Assembly (NCBI RefSeq): GCF_017599385.1
Contig: NZ_JAGFPK010000001.1
Coordinates: forward strand, 3,355,436 to 3,419,435
Direction of reading: 5' to 3'
DNA length: 64,000 nt
From: Ciceribacter sp. L1K22
Lineage (GTDB): Bacteria > Pseudomonadota > Alphaproteobacteria > Rhizobiales > Rhizobiaceae
Shown: piece after piece, positions 1-8,480 of the stretch
How positions within the stretch are numbered: the first letter of the stretch is position 1
How the letters are laid out: each line of letters opens with the position of its first letter
Made by a program: the position numbers and the translations under genes
Notes under the pieces: generated by a model
Seen by the model: only the letters and a program-made list of their open reading frames with translations
The model's database searches: none
What the model was told of the DNA's origin: nothing

Positions 1-810
1 GACCACGGCTTCTATCGCTGACATTGGTACGCGCGCTTCCGCGCTCAGAATGTAGACGCCCGTGATGTCGCCGTTGTGCTCCAGCATGCGCGCGATGACC
101 GTACTGGCGCGGCGCTCGTCTCCATAGGTTTCGATTGAAGGAAGTGACGTCAATTGCGGGAAGTGCTCGTTGATGATCCCATCGAAACCCAGCCGTCTCT
201 CGATACTGTCTTGCGCCATCATCGTCTCGGCGACGACCATGATCTTTCCGGGCTCGCGCCCCAGGAAACGTCCAAGAAGTTTTCCAGCGGTGGCGCCAGC
301 TGCAAAATTGTTTACGCCGACGAAATCCGCAGCTGGAAGTCGTTCCTGACCGGACAGGAATTGCACGACCTTGATGCCGCGCTCGACAAGGCGGGCCATC
401 GCGTCGCGAACTTGCGGCGATTCCGGCGCCATGATCGCCACGCCGTCGATATCGTCGGTGCTCAGGCTTGAAAGGTACTTCGCGACGGCGTGGGGATCGC
501 CGGTAGGCAGCTGCACGACATCGATATCGGTCAGATCGACCCGCAGGGCTTCGCGGGCCTCTCCGATCTGGCGCAAAATCTCCTGCATGTACTGATCGCC
601 CGCGAGCGGCAGGACGAAGCGGAAGCGGTACACCCGATTGCGAGCGAGATTGACTGCAGCCGGATTCCGCACAAAGCCGATCCTCTCGATCGCCTCGGTT
701 ACGCGCCGAGCCGCTTTCTCGCTGACATTGGGCCGATCGTTCAGCACGCGATCCACCGTGGCCAAACTCACCCCGGCGGCTTCGGCGAGATCCTTTGCTG
801 TTGGTCTCAT
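1..810 (-). CDS. LacI-family transcriptional regulator (3' end beyond window)
   Basis: The reverse strand is open from an ATG at 810 to the window edge, giving 270 residues with no stop; a full LacI protein is about 330-350, so the C-terminus is missing. The N-terminus reads as a classic LacI helix-turn-helix and hinge (MRPTAKDLAEAAGVSLATVD, then RVLN and VSEKAARRV) and is followed by a periplasmic-binding-like effector domain (DGVAIMAPESPQVRDAM, FVGVNNFAAG, GRRLGFDGI-type segments). It is divergent from the ABC transporter operon starting at 1117, and two identical palindromes lie between them, so it is most probably the local, effector-released repressor of that operon. The effector is inferred to be the transported polyol or ketose, not seen. 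Confidence 0.93.
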   Translation of the reverse strand, partial: MRPTAKDLAEAAGVSLATVDRVLNDRPNVSEKAARRVTEAIERIGFVRNPAAVNLARNRVYRFRFVLPLAGDQYMQEILRQIGEAREALRVDLTDIDVVQLPTGDPHAVAKYLSSLSTDDIDGVAIMAPESPQVRDAMARLVERGIKVVQFLSGQERLPAADFVGVNNFAAGATAGKLLGRFLGREPGKIMVVAETMMAQDSIERRLGFDGIINEHFPQLTSLPSIETYGDERRASTVIARMLEHNGDITGVYILSAEARVPMSAIEAVV

Positions 811-886
811 AGTGTTTTTCGATCCCCTGCCACGGCTGATCAGCCGTTTCAGGGTTTTCCAACAATTTCAAATGAAACGCAAGAAA

Positions 887-934
887 TTGAGGTGCGCACC
901 TCAAAATTAACTTGCCTTGAGGTGCGCACCTCAA
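887..934. promoter_or_regulatory. Two tandem perfect 18-bp palindromic operators
   Basis: The palindrome TTGAGGTGCGCACCTCAA occurs at 887-904 and again, identically, at 917-934, with centres 30 bp apart, close to three helical turns. Perfect palindromes with a central CG are typical of LacI-family operators, and the divergent lacI-type gene starts at 810. The second copy sits inside the probable promoter spacer (see 912-940), so binding there should block RNA polymerase. That the adjacent LacI protein binds here is inference from position and symmetry. Confidence 0.85.
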
Positions 935-940
935 CTATAC
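912..940 (+). promoter_or_regulatory. Probable sigma-70-type promoter of the ABC/kinase operon
   Basis: A -35-like TTGCCT (912-917) and a -10-like CTATAC (935-940) are separated by 17 bp, and the spacer is filled by the second operator palindrome. The first coding start downstream is the ATG at 1117, leaving a leader of about 170 bases in which I recognise no RNA element. Confidence 0.5.
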
Positions 941-1116
941 GATATCCAGTGTCGAGGAGAGCGGCTGGGCATCACGTGCATCTGCCGTCGACGCCATTGG
1001 ATCAGGGGAGGGAAGGCCTCGGATCCGGACGGAATTTCGTATTCCAGTTTTGCCCTGGAGGGGGCGTTGCAGATGTGCCGATGGAGTTCGGGACATCAAT
1101 TTGGGAGGAGAACGTG

Positions 1117-2451
1117 ATGACATCCGCAGTCATGAAATCTTCAGTCGCGGTGGGCGCCCTGGTCTGGGTTAGCCTGTCGAGTGCCGGCGCCGTGAAAGCC
1201 GACGAATTGACCCTGTGCTGGGCCGCGTGGGATCCGGCCAATGCCCTGGTCGAATTGTCGAAAGATTTCGAGGCCAAGTCCGGCCACACCATGAAATTCG
1301 AGTTCGTGCCCTGGCCGAACTTCGCGGACCGCATGCTGAACGAACTCAATTCCGGCGGCAAGCTCTGCGACCTGATGATCGGCGACAGCCAGTGGATCGG
1401 CGGTGCGGCTGAAAACGGCTGGTATGTGAAGCTCAACGACTTCTTCGACAAGGAAGGCATCAAGATGGATGCCTTCGTACCGGCGACCGTCACCGGCTAT
1501 TCCGAATGGCCGAAAAACACTCCGAATTACTGGTCGCTTCCGGCCTTCGGTGACGTTGTGGGCTGGACCTACCGTAAGGATTGGTTTGAGCGCCCCGAAA
1601 TCCAGACCGCCTTCAAGGAAAAGTTCGGTCGCGACCTGACGCCGCCGGCAACTTTCGACGAACTGAAGCAGGTCGCCAAATTCTTCCAGGGCCGCGAGAT
1701 CGACGGCAAGACGGTCTACGGCGCCTCGATCTATACCGAACGTGGCTCGGAAGGCATCACGATGGGCGTGATGGACGTGCTCTATAGCTATGGCTTCAAG
1801 TACGACAATCCGGAAAAGCCCTATGAGATGGAAGGCTTCGTCAATTCGGAAGGCGCCGTGAAGGGTCTCGAATTCTACAAGTCGCTCTACGATTGCTGCG
1901 TCGCGCCGGGCACGTCCAACACGTACATGGGCGAAGGCATCGACGCCTACAAGTCGGGCCAGGTCGCCATGCAGATGAACTTCGCCTTCACTTGGCCGGG
2001 GTTCGAGGCTGACCCGAATGTCGGCGGCGGCAAGACTGGCTATCTCGTCAATCCGGCAGGTCCCGGTGGCGAAAAATTCGCTCAGCTCGGCGGTCAGGGC
2101 ATTTCGATCGTCGCCAACACCGACAACATGGACGGCGCACTGGCCTACATCAAATGGTTCGCGCAGAAGGACGTACAGGACAAATGGTGGTCCATGGGCG
2201 GCTTCTCGTGCCTTCGGGCTGTGGTTGAAGACCCCAACTTTGCCAAGAGCCAGCCCTATGCCCAGACCTTCCTCGACAGCATGGCGATCGTGAAGGACTT
2301 CTGGGCCGAGCCGTCCTATGCAACGCTCCTCCAGGCCTCGCAGAAGCGGTTCCACGACTATGTCGTGGCGGGTAATGGCACCGCGAAGGAAGCGCTGGAC
2401 GGTCTGATTGCCGACTGGACGGAAACCTTCGAAGACGAAGGCAAGCTCTGA
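1117..2451 (+). CDS. ABC transporter family-1 substrate-binding protein (sugar/polyol)
   Basis: The 444-residue periplasmic binding protein is the first gene of the operon. The ATG at 1117 is chosen because GGGAGGAG lies just upstream (1103-1110); the frame stays open further upstream but that stretch has no signal-peptide character. Residues 1-30 form a signal peptide ending near VKADE, followed by a family-1 extracellular solute-binding fold (WAAWDPANALVELSKDFEAK near the mature N-terminus; DKWWSMGGFSCLRAVV near the C-terminus). It should deliver ligand to the two permeases downstream. The operon layout (binding protein, two permeases, small protein, two unlike ATPases) resembles the rhizobial glycerol transporter GlpSTPQUV, and a dihydroxyacetone-kinase homologue follows, so a C3-C4 polyol or ketose is the likely ligand. 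Ligand identity is inference. Confidence 0.92.
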   Translation: MTSAVMKSSVAVGALVWVSLSSAGAVKADELTLCWAAWDPANALVELSKDFEAKSGHTMKFEFVPWPNFADRMLNELNSGGKLCDLMIGDSQWIGGAAENGWYVKLNDFFDKEGIKMDAFVPATVTGYSEWPKNTPNYWSLPAFGDVVGWTYRKDWFERPEIQTAFKEKFGRDLTPPATFDELKQVAKFFQGREIDGKTVYGASIYTERGSEGITMGVMDVLYSYGFKYDNPEKPYEMEGFVNSEGAVKGLEFYKSLYDCCVAPGTSNTYMGEGIDAYKSGQVAMQMNFAFTWPGFEADPNVGGGKTGYLVNPAGPGGEKFAQLGGQGISIVANTDNMDGALAYIKWFAQKDVQDKWWSMGGFSCLRAVVEDPNFAKSQPYAQTFLDSMAIVKDFWAEPSYATLLQASQKRFHDYVVAGNGTAKEALDGLIADWTETFEDEGKL

Positions 2452-2501
2452 CCCGGCACGGCAATGGCTTCCGGACTTGCATCTTGAGCAGGCCCCTCAA
2501 G

Positions 2502-2529
2502 CTCTTCCCCCGGCAACGCCGGGGAAGAG
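2502..2529 (+). terminator. Intercistronic hairpin after the binding-protein gene
   Basis: CTCTTCCCC-CGGC and GCCGGGGAAGAG form a stem of about 12 pairs (one bulged C) with a three-base loop, in the 213-bp gap between the binding protein and the first permease. No T-run follows, so it more likely protects the upstream mRNA or partly attenuates, giving the usual excess of binding protein over permease, than fully terminates. Confidence 0.55.
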
Positions 2530-2664
2530 TCGAGAGCCAGCATTGCCGCCGGCCTCAATCTCAGAATCCCTAGAAGCCTGCCGGCATAACCGAGCCTTGC
2601 CTCGTTGCCTCATGGGGCACAGCACCGCATGCGGCTGCCTTTTGGAAACGCCACACGGATCCAG

Positions 2665-3615
2665 ATGATGACCGATACACCTGCAGACCGCCTCGCCCGT
2701 GCGACGCCACAACCGGTTGCCAGACGCATCCGGGGCTTGAGCGACAGGGCCATCGCCTGGATATTCGTCGCGCCGACGATCTTCCTACTCCTGTCGATCA
2801 ACATTTTCCCGCTGATCTGGACGATCCGCCTGTCCTTCACGAACTTCGCCGCCAACAAGCCGAATGCGGAAGTGCAGTGGGTCGGATTGCGCAATTACAC
2901 GCGGATCCTGACGGACGCCGACACCTGGGCCAACATGCAGACGACCGCCCACTTCCTCATCTGGACGATCGTCTTCCAGGTGCTGATCGGCTTCTCCCTG
3001 GCCTGGTTGATCAACCGCAAGTTCAAAGGCAACGACCTCGTGACGACACTGATCGTCATTCCGATGATGCTCTCGCCTGCCGTGGTCGGCAATTTCTGGA
3101 CCTTCCTCTACCAGCCGCAGATCGGCCTCGTGAACTACGCCGTCGAGTTTCTGACCGGCATTCCCGCTGAAAGCTTCTCGATGCTCGGCCCCGGCGGCTG
3201 GGCACGCTGGGCGATCGTCATCGTCGACACCTGGATGTGGACGCCCTTCGTCATGCTGATCTGCCTTGCCGGCCTGCGCTCCATCCCCGACTACATCTAT
3301 GAGGCAGCCGAAGTCGACCGTGCATCGAAGTGGCGGCAGTTCTGGACGATCACACTGCCAATGGCCCTGCCGTTCCTGATGTTGGCGGTGCTGTTCCGCG
3401 GCATCGAGAACTTCCGCATGTTCGACCTCGTGGTCCTTCTCACCGGTGGCGGACCGGGAGACGAGACGCTGCTCGCCTCGATCGACCTGAAGCGCGAGGC
3501 TTTCGAGAAATGGCGAACCGGCTATTCCAGCGCCTACGCTATTGTCCTGTTCGTCACGGTCTTCGGTCTCGCCTCCATCTACGTGAAGGCTCTGAACAAG
3601 GTGAAAGAACGATGA
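2665..3615 (+). CDS. ABC transporter permease (MalF/UgpA-like)
   Basis: This is the first inner-membrane permease of the operon, 316 residues from the ATG at 2665 (a second ATG follows directly at 2668). The frame extends upstream to 2605, but that segment is not protein-like. About six hydrophobic segments are visible, starting with IAWIFVAPTIFLLLSINIFP. The binding-protein-dependent permease (EAA) loop is present as YEAAEVDRASKWRQFWTITL followed by PMALP, the site that contacts the ATPases. The stop overlaps the start of the next permease by four bases (ATGA), so the two are probably translationally coupled and form a heterodimeric channel. Confidence 0.92.
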   Translation: MMTDTPADRLARATPQPVARRIRGLSDRAIAWIFVAPTIFLLLSINIFPLIWTIRLSFTNFAANKPNAEVQWVGLRNYTRILTDADTWANMQTTAHFLIWTIVFQVLIGFSLAWLINRKFKGNDLVTTLIVIPMMLSPAVVGNFWTFLYQPQIGLVNYAVEFLTGIPAESFSMLGPGGWARWAIVIVDTWMWTPFVMLICLAGLRSIPDYIYEAAEVDRASKWRQFWTITLPMALPFLMLAVLFRGIENFRMFDLVVLLTGGGPGDETLLASIDLKREAFEKWRTGYSSAYAIVLFVTVFGLASIYVKALNKVKER

Positions 3616-4556
3616 GTGCCCATTCCGTCACCGAACCGTCAACCGCCTCGAAATGGATGGCCGGCATCCTCGTTGGACTTTACGCGGTAATCACGCTGAT
3701 CCCGCTGCTCTGGATCATTTCGACGAGCTTCAAGTCCGGCCCGGATTCGATCAGCTACCCGCCGAAGGTGGTCTTCCAGCCGACGCTCGAAGGTTATGTG
3801 AACCTCTTCACGACACAGTCACGCCCATCCGCACAGGACCTTGCCAAGCTGCCTGAACCTACCACCTGGTATGACAAGATCACCCGGGACAGGGGCATGA
3901 TCATCTCCGGCCCGTCGCGCTTTGGACAAAGGTTCTTGAACTCGGTGATCATCGGCTTCGGCTCGACATTCCTGTCGATCTTCCTCGGGACCCTGGCCGC
4001 TTATGCCTTCAGCCGTTTCAAGGTGCCGCTCAAGGATGACCTTCTGTTCTTCATACTGTCGACCCGCATGATGCCGCCGATCGCAGTCGCCATTCCGATC
4101 TATCTGATGTTCCGCCAGCTCGGGCTCTCGGATACGCACCTCGGCATGATCCTGCTTTATACGGCGGTCAACCTGTCGCTGTCGGTCTGGCTGCTCAAGG
4201 GTTTCATCGACGAGATCCCACGGGAATACGAGGAAGCGGCCTTGATCGACGGCTATACTCGCTTCCAGGCCTTCTACAAAGTCGTGCTGCCGCAGGCAGC
4301 AACAGGTATCGCCTCGACCGCGATCTTCTGCCTGATCTTTGCCTGGAACGAATATGCCTTCGCAGTTCTGCTGACGAGCGGCAATGCACAGACGGCGCCG
4401 CCCTTCATCCCGACCATCCTGTCGGTCGGTGGCGGCATCGACTGGCCGGCCGTTGCGGCGGCCGCGACCCTGTTCCTGCTGCCCGTCGTCATCTTCACCG
4501 TGCTGCTGCGCAAGCATCTGCTCCGCGGCATTACCTTCGGAGCCGTGCGCAAATGA
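3612..4556 (+). CDS. ABC transporter permease (MalG/UgpE-like)
   Basis: The second permease has 314 residues and starts in the ATGA overlap with the preceding gene. Its N-terminal membrane segment is MAGILVGLYAVITLIPLLWI, and a typical EAA loop is seen as REYEEAALIDGYTRFQAFYK followed by VVLPQ. The protein ends in GITFGAVRK, the usual C-terminus of the MalG type. Between the first and second membrane segments there is a rather long periplasmic loop of about 70 residues. The stop overlaps the start of the small protein at 4553. It pairs with the 2665 permease. Confidence 0.92.
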   Translation: MSAHSVTEPSTASKWMAGILVGLYAVITLIPLLWIISTSFKSGPDSISYPPKVVFQPTLEGYVNLFTTQSRPSAQDLAKLPEPTTWYDKITRDRGMIISGPSRFGQRFLNSVIIGFGSTFLSIFLGTLAAYAFSRFKVPLKDDLLFFILSTRMMPPIAVAIPIYLMFRQLGLSDTHLGMILLYTAVNLSLSVWLLKGFIDEIPREYEEAALIDGYTRFQAFYKVVLPQAATGIASTAIFCLIFAWNEYAFAVLLTSGNAQTAPPFIPTILSVGGGIDWPAVAAAATLFLLPVVIFTVLLRKHLLRGITFGAVRK

Positions 4557-4741
4557 TGAACTTCCTTGCCCGCCTGAGCCGGTTCCGCCGGTCCGAATGG
4601 GAACTGCTCGCCTCTGCACTCATTGCGCTCGGCGTCGTCATGCTCATGCAGCCATTGTCGCTGACGCTTTTTACCCTCTCCTTTCCGGTGACGCTGATCG
4701 GAACCGTCATGTTCATCGTCGTCAGTCATTTTCCGGAGTAG
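4553..4741 (+). CDS. Small membrane protein of the ABC operon, unknown function
   Basis: This 62-residue gene overlaps the permease stop and ends three bases before the first ATPase start, so it is clearly part of the translated operon. The N-terminal 20 residues are basic (LARLSRFRRSEWE), followed by two hydrophobic segments (ALIALGVVMLMQ and LFTLSFPVTLIGTVMFIVVS). It occupies the same place as the small GlpU protein of rhizobial glycerol transporters, but I cannot claim homology from the sequence alone. It might be an accessory subunit of the permease complex. Confidence 0.75.
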   Translation: MMNFLARLSRFRRSEWELLASALIALGVVMLMQPLSLTLFTLSFPVTLIGTVMFIVVSHFPE

Positions 4742-4744
4742 GTC

Positions 4745-5842
4745 ATGGCTCAGATTCGCGTTCAAAACCTGCGCAAGGAATTCGGCAGCTTCACCGCTGT
4801 CCAGTCCTCGACCTTCACCATTGAGGACGGCGAGTTCTTCATGTTGCTCGGCCCGTCCGGCTGCGGCAAGACAACGACGTTGCGCATGATGGCGGGGTTG
4901 GAACTGCCGACCAGCGGCGAGATCTATATCGATGGCGAGGAAGTCGGGATGAAACCGGCGAGCCAGCGCGACATCGCCTTCGTCTTCCAGATGTTCGCGC
5001 TCTATCCGCACATGAACGTCCGCCGCAACATTTCCTATCCGCTCCTGAGCCAGGGCGTGCCAAAAACCGAGGTTAGCACCCGCGTTCAGGAGGTCGCCCG
5101 CATCCTCAGGATCGAGGACATCCTCGACAAGCCGGTGGGTGGCCTCTCCGGCGGCGACCGCCAGCGCGTAGCACTCGGCCGCGCCATCGTCCGCAGGCCC
5201 AAGGCCTTCTTCATGGACGAGCCTCTCGGCGCACTCGATGCGGAGTTCCGCGAGCACATGTCCGAAGAACTGCGGGCGCTGCATGACCGCATGGGTGCGA
5301 CCACCGTTTACGTCACCCATGATCAGCTCGAAGCCATGCAGATGGGTGACAAGATCGTCGTGATGAACCATGGCGTCGTCGAGCAGTTCGGCCTGCCGCA
5401 GCAAATCTACGATTGGCCGGCGACCCGCTTCGTTGCGAATTTCATCGGGTCTCCCTCGATGAATTTTCTGGACTTCGACGGCATGGTCGGCATCGGCAGC
5501 GATCATGTAACTCTTGACGGTCACCGCATCGCCGTCCCGGTCTTGCGGCAGGGTGCCGAGGGGCGGCTGACGCTCGGCGTGCGGCCCGAACATGTCCGTT
5601 TTTCAGATCATTCGCCCTATCGCGGCCGGGTCCTCGCCACCGAATATCTTGGCACGACCCAGATCGTGACGCTGGCGACCGCAAACGGCGACATCAAGGC
5701 TCGCATCTCCTCGGCGGCCCCGATCAAGTCCGGCGAGAATGTCGGGCTTGAGTTCGACAGCCGGACGTTGACCGTTTTTGCCGGCGAGCGCGGTCATGCG
5801 CTGGTCTCGGCCGGCAATGAAGGAGTGTTTCGCCATGGCTGA
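4745..5842 (+). CDS. ABC transporter ATPase (first of two unlike ATPases)
   Basis: The 365-residue MalK-type ATPase has a Walker A motif GPSGCGKTTTL near residue 40, an ABC signature LSGGDRQRVALGRAIVRRP, a Walker B segment AFFMDEPLGALD and a switch histidine in YVTHDQLEAM. A C-terminal TOBE-like regulatory domain follows (LGVRPEHVRF). The signature has D in the fifth position (LSGGD) rather than the usual Q or E. A second, different ATPase follows with an 8-base overlap, so the transporter probably uses an ATPase heterodimer, as described for GlpS/GlpT of Rhizobium glycerol uptake. Confidence 0.93.
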   Translation: MAQIRVQNLRKEFGSFTAVQSSTFTIEDGEFFMLLGPSGCGKTTTLRMMAGLELPTSGEIYIDGEEVGMKPASQRDIAFVFQMFALYPHMNVRRNISYPLLSQGVPKTEVSTRVQEVARILRIEDILDKPVGGLSGGDRQRVALGRAIVRRPKAFFMDEPLGALDAEFREHMSEELRALHDRMGATTVYVTHDQLEAMQMGDKIVVMNHGVVEQFGLPQQIYDWPATRFVANFIGSPSMNFLDFDGMVGIGSDHVTLDGHRIAVPVLRQGAEGRLTLGVRPEHVRFSDHSPYRGRVLATEYLGTTQIVTLATANGDIKARISSAAPIKSGENVGLEFDSRTLTVFAGERGHALVSAGNEGVFRHG

Positions 5843-6830
5843 GGTCATCCTTGCCAACGTCACCAAGCGTTTTGGTGATCATCTCGCCCTCGACAACGTC
5901 TCGATGACCGTGCCTGACGGCTCCTTCGTCGTGCTCCTCGGCCCGACCGGTGCGGGAAAGACAACGACGCTGCGCCTCATTTCCGGTCTGGAACGTCCGG
6001 ACAGCGGCGAGATCCTGATCGATGGCCAGACGACGAAAGGGCTCACGCCTGCCCAGCGCAACGTCGCCATGGTGTTCCAGCAGTATTCGCTGTACCCGCA
6101 TCTGACGGTACGCGAAAACCTGGAGTTCCCCCTGAAATCACCCATGCTCCGGACTCCGAAAGACGAGATCGACCGCAAGGTAAAGGCGATCGCCGACGTC
6201 CTTCAGATCGGACATAAGCTCGACAACAAGGCGACCGCGCTCTCGGGTGGCGAAATGCAGCGCGTCTCGATCGGCCGGGCCCTGGTGCGCAATCCGCAGA
6301 TCTACCTGATGGACGAGCCCCTAAGTTCGCTCGACGCCAAGCTTCGCGCAGATTTGCGTATCGAGCTGAAGAACATTCAGGCCAATCTGGGCGCGACTCT
6401 GCTTTATGTTACCCACGACCAGATCGAGGCCATGACGATGGCGACCCATGTCGGGGTCTTGCATCACGGCCGCCTCGTCCAGTTCGGGTCGCCTCGGGAG
6501 GTCTATGAGGAGCCCGTCAGCATCTATGCGGCGGCACGTCTCGGCCTTCCGCGGATCAACATCGTGCCGGCGGAACTGTTTGCCGGCGCTCCGCCGCGCG
6601 CTGCTTTCATGGGATTGAGACCCGAGAACATCCAGCAGGGTAGCGGCGAGGACAGCCTCGTTCAACGCGTCGAACGGCTGGGCGACCAGACGCGCTTGCA
6701 TCTGTCCTGCCGCGGCCAGTCCCTCGTTACCGTGACAGACCCTCACAGCAACCTGCAAAGCGGTGACATCATTAAGATCCAGCCGCACAATCCGCTTTAT
6801 TTCGACGCGGACGGCATACGCCTCGCATAA
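5835..6830 (+). CDS. ABC transporter ATPase (second of two unlike ATPases)
   Basis: The 331-residue ATPase starts at the ATG at 5835, preceded by AAGGAG at 5820 and overlapping the previous gene by 8 bases; an upstream in-frame ATG has no ribosome-binding site and would overlap more deeply. Motifs are Walker A GPTGAGKTTTL, signature LSGGEMQRVSIGRAL, Walker B YLMDEPLSSLD and the switch histidine in YVTHDQIEAM. The C-terminal regulatory domain is shorter than in the first ATPase. It is the probable partner of the 4745 product, energising uptake through the two permeases. Confidence 0.93.
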   Translation: MAEVILANVTKRFGDHLALDNVSMTVPDGSFVVLLGPTGAGKTTTLRLISGLERPDSGEILIDGQTTKGLTPAQRNVAMVFQQYSLYPHLTVRENLEFPLKSPMLRTPKDEIDRKVKAIADVLQIGHKLDNKATALSGGEMQRVSIGRALVRNPQIYLMDEPLSSLDAKLRADLRIELKNIQANLGATLLYVTHDQIEAMTMATHVGVLHHGRLVQFGSPREVYEEPVSIYAAARLGLPRINIVPAELFAGAPPRAAFMGLRPENIQQGSGEDSLVQRVERLGDQTRLHLSCRGQSLVTVTDPHSNLQSGDIIKIQPHNPLYFDADGIRLA

Positions 6831-6842
6831 GGGAGACTTCCG

Positions 6843-8462
6843 ATGGCACAGTTCATTAACAAGCGGGAAGACGTTGTGGTGGAGGCGATCGAGGGCCTCC
6901 TTGCCTCGTCCGGCGTACCCCTTTCGCGGCTTGACGGTTACCCCCATATCCGCGTCGTCGTACGCGCCGACTGGGACAAGACGAAAGTCGCTCTCGTGTC
7001 GGGCGGCGGTTCCGGCCATGAACCGGCCCATGCCGGCTTCGTGGGGGAGGGGATGCTGACCGCGGCGGTGTGCGGCGACGTCTTCGCATCTCCGAGCGTC
7101 GACGCGGTGCTCGCCGGTATTCTGGCCGTGACGGGACCGGCGGGATGTCTTCTCATCGTCAAAAACTACACCGGTGACCGGCTGAACTTCGGCCTCGCGG
7201 CCGAACGGGCCCGCGCCTTTGGCCTTAACGTCAACATGGTCATCGTCGATGACGACATCGCCTTGCCCGATCTACCACAGGCCAGAGGTGTGGCCGGCAC
7301 GCTGTTCGTCCATAAGATTGCCGGTGCCCTGGCCGAGGACGGCGCTACTCTCGAGACAGTGACGGAGGCTGCGCGTCGCGTCATTGCGGGCACGCGAAGC
7401 ATCGGTATGTCGCTCGACACCTGCACTGTTCCCGGATCGCCGAAGGAAGACCGCATTCCCCCCGGAATGGCCGAACTTGGTCTTGGCATCCACGGGGAAG
7501 CCGGGGTCGAGCAGGTGGATTTTTCCGGCGCGCAATCCGCCATGGCCGCGGTTGCCGCAAAGCTCAAGTCTGCCATCGGCGATGGCACTTATGTCGCCCT
7601 CATCAACAATCTCGGCGGCACATCCGTTCTGGAAATGTCGGTCCTCGCCCATGAACTGATCCGTTCCGAGATCGGTGATCGCATCCGTCACCTGATTGGT
7701 CCGGCTCCCCTTATGACCTCGCTCGACATGCGCGGCTTTTCAATCTCGCTTCTGGCCGCCAGCGAGGATGACCTTGCATCTCTGGCCCGTCCGGTCGGTC
7801 CAGCCGCCTGGCCCGGCCTGTCGACGGTGAGCCCGGTATCGATCCTGTCGCTACCGGATGGCCTGACGCCGATCATGCCCTTGCCGTCTGATCACAAGCC
7901 GACGCGGGATTTTCTCGTGGCCTGCTGCAACGTCATGATCGCCGCGGAACAGGATCTCAACGCCCTCGACGCGAAATCCGGAGACGGCGATACCGGCTCG
8001 ACCCTGGCTGGCGCCGCGAGAGCCCTGGTCAACGCCATGGACCGGCTGCCGCTTTCCGACCATACCCAACTGCTGCGGGCGATCGGGCTTGAGCTCAGCC
8101 AGACCATGGGTGGCTCTTCCGGCGTGCTGCTTGCCATCTTCTTCGCCGCTGCCGGCGACGGTGCCTCAAGCGGGCTACCCATGCGGGATGCCCTGAAGGC
8201 AGGGCTTGCAAGAATGCAGGAGATCGGCGGCGCGCAGGTTGGTGACCGGACGATGGTCGATGCTCTTGCACCGGCGCTGGACGGGCTGCAAAGCGGCTTG
8301 TCGGAGGCCGCGAAGGCTGCCCGGGAAGGGGCCGACCGCACCGCCAAGCTGGTGCGTGCCAAGGCCGGGCGTGCCGCCTACATTAACGCCAAACAGTTGG
8401 AGGGTCATGCGGACCCCGGAGCCGAAGCGGTTGCCCGCTTGTTCGAGTTCCTTGCTCGCTGA
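6843..8462 (+). CDS. Dihydroxyacetone kinase family protein (DhaK-DhaL fusion)
   Basis: The 539-residue ATP-dependent kinase has fused domains: DhaK (about residues 1-330) and DhaL (about 350-539). DhaK shows the glycine-rich substrate region SGGGSGHEPAHAGFVGEGML and the GLGIHGEAG segment that carries the histidine which forms a hemiaminal with the ketone substrate. DhaL shows the nucleotide/magnesium motif KSGDGDTGSTL and TMGGSSG. The start is 12 bases after the ATPase stop, with GGGAG before it. Family members phosphorylate dihydroxyacetone or, in some operons, erythrulose; here it probably phosphorylates the transported substrate or its oxidised form. No dehydrogenase is encoded next to it, so the transported compound could already be the ketose. 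Confidence 0.9.
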   Translation: MAQFINKREDVVVEAIEGLLASSGVPLSRLDGYPHIRVVVRADWDKTKVALVSGGGSGHEPAHAGFVGEGMLTAAVCGDVFASPSVDAVLAGILAVTGPAGCLLIVKNYTGDRLNFGLAAERARAFGLNVNMVIVDDDIALPDLPQARGVAGTLFVHKIAGALAEDGATLETVTEAARRVIAGTRSIGMSLDTCTVPGSPKEDRIPPGMAELGLGIHGEAGVEQVDFSGAQSAMAAVAAKLKSAIGDGTYVALINNLGGTSVLEMSVLAHELIRSEIGDRIRHLIGPAPLMTSLDMRGFSISLLAASEDDLASLARPVGPAAWPGLSTVSPVSILSLPDGLTPIMPLPSDHKPTRDFLVACCNVMIAAEQDLNALDAKSGDGDTGSTLAGAARALVNAMDRLPLSDHTQLLRAIGLELSQTMGGSSGVLLAIFFAAAGDGASSGLPMRDALKAGLARMQEIGGAQVGDRTMVDALAPALDGLQSGLSEAAKAAREGADRTAKLVRAKAGRAAYINAKQLEGHADPGAEAVARLFEFLAR

Positions 8463-8480
8463 CGTCTCTGAGCAGCCGAC

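Noticed and set aside
490-1116. Plus-strand open frame continuous with the binding-protein gene at 1117
   Set aside because: It is antisense to the LacI gene and runs through the operators; no ribosome-binding site, no protein-like composition before 1117.
1141-2355. 404-codon open frame on the minus strand
   Set aside because: Antisense shadow of the binding-protein gene, caused by the GC-rich third codon positions; no family pattern.
4274-5593. 439-codon minus-strand open frame
   Set aside because: Lies antisense to the permease, small-protein and ATPase genes whose motifs are clear on the plus strand.
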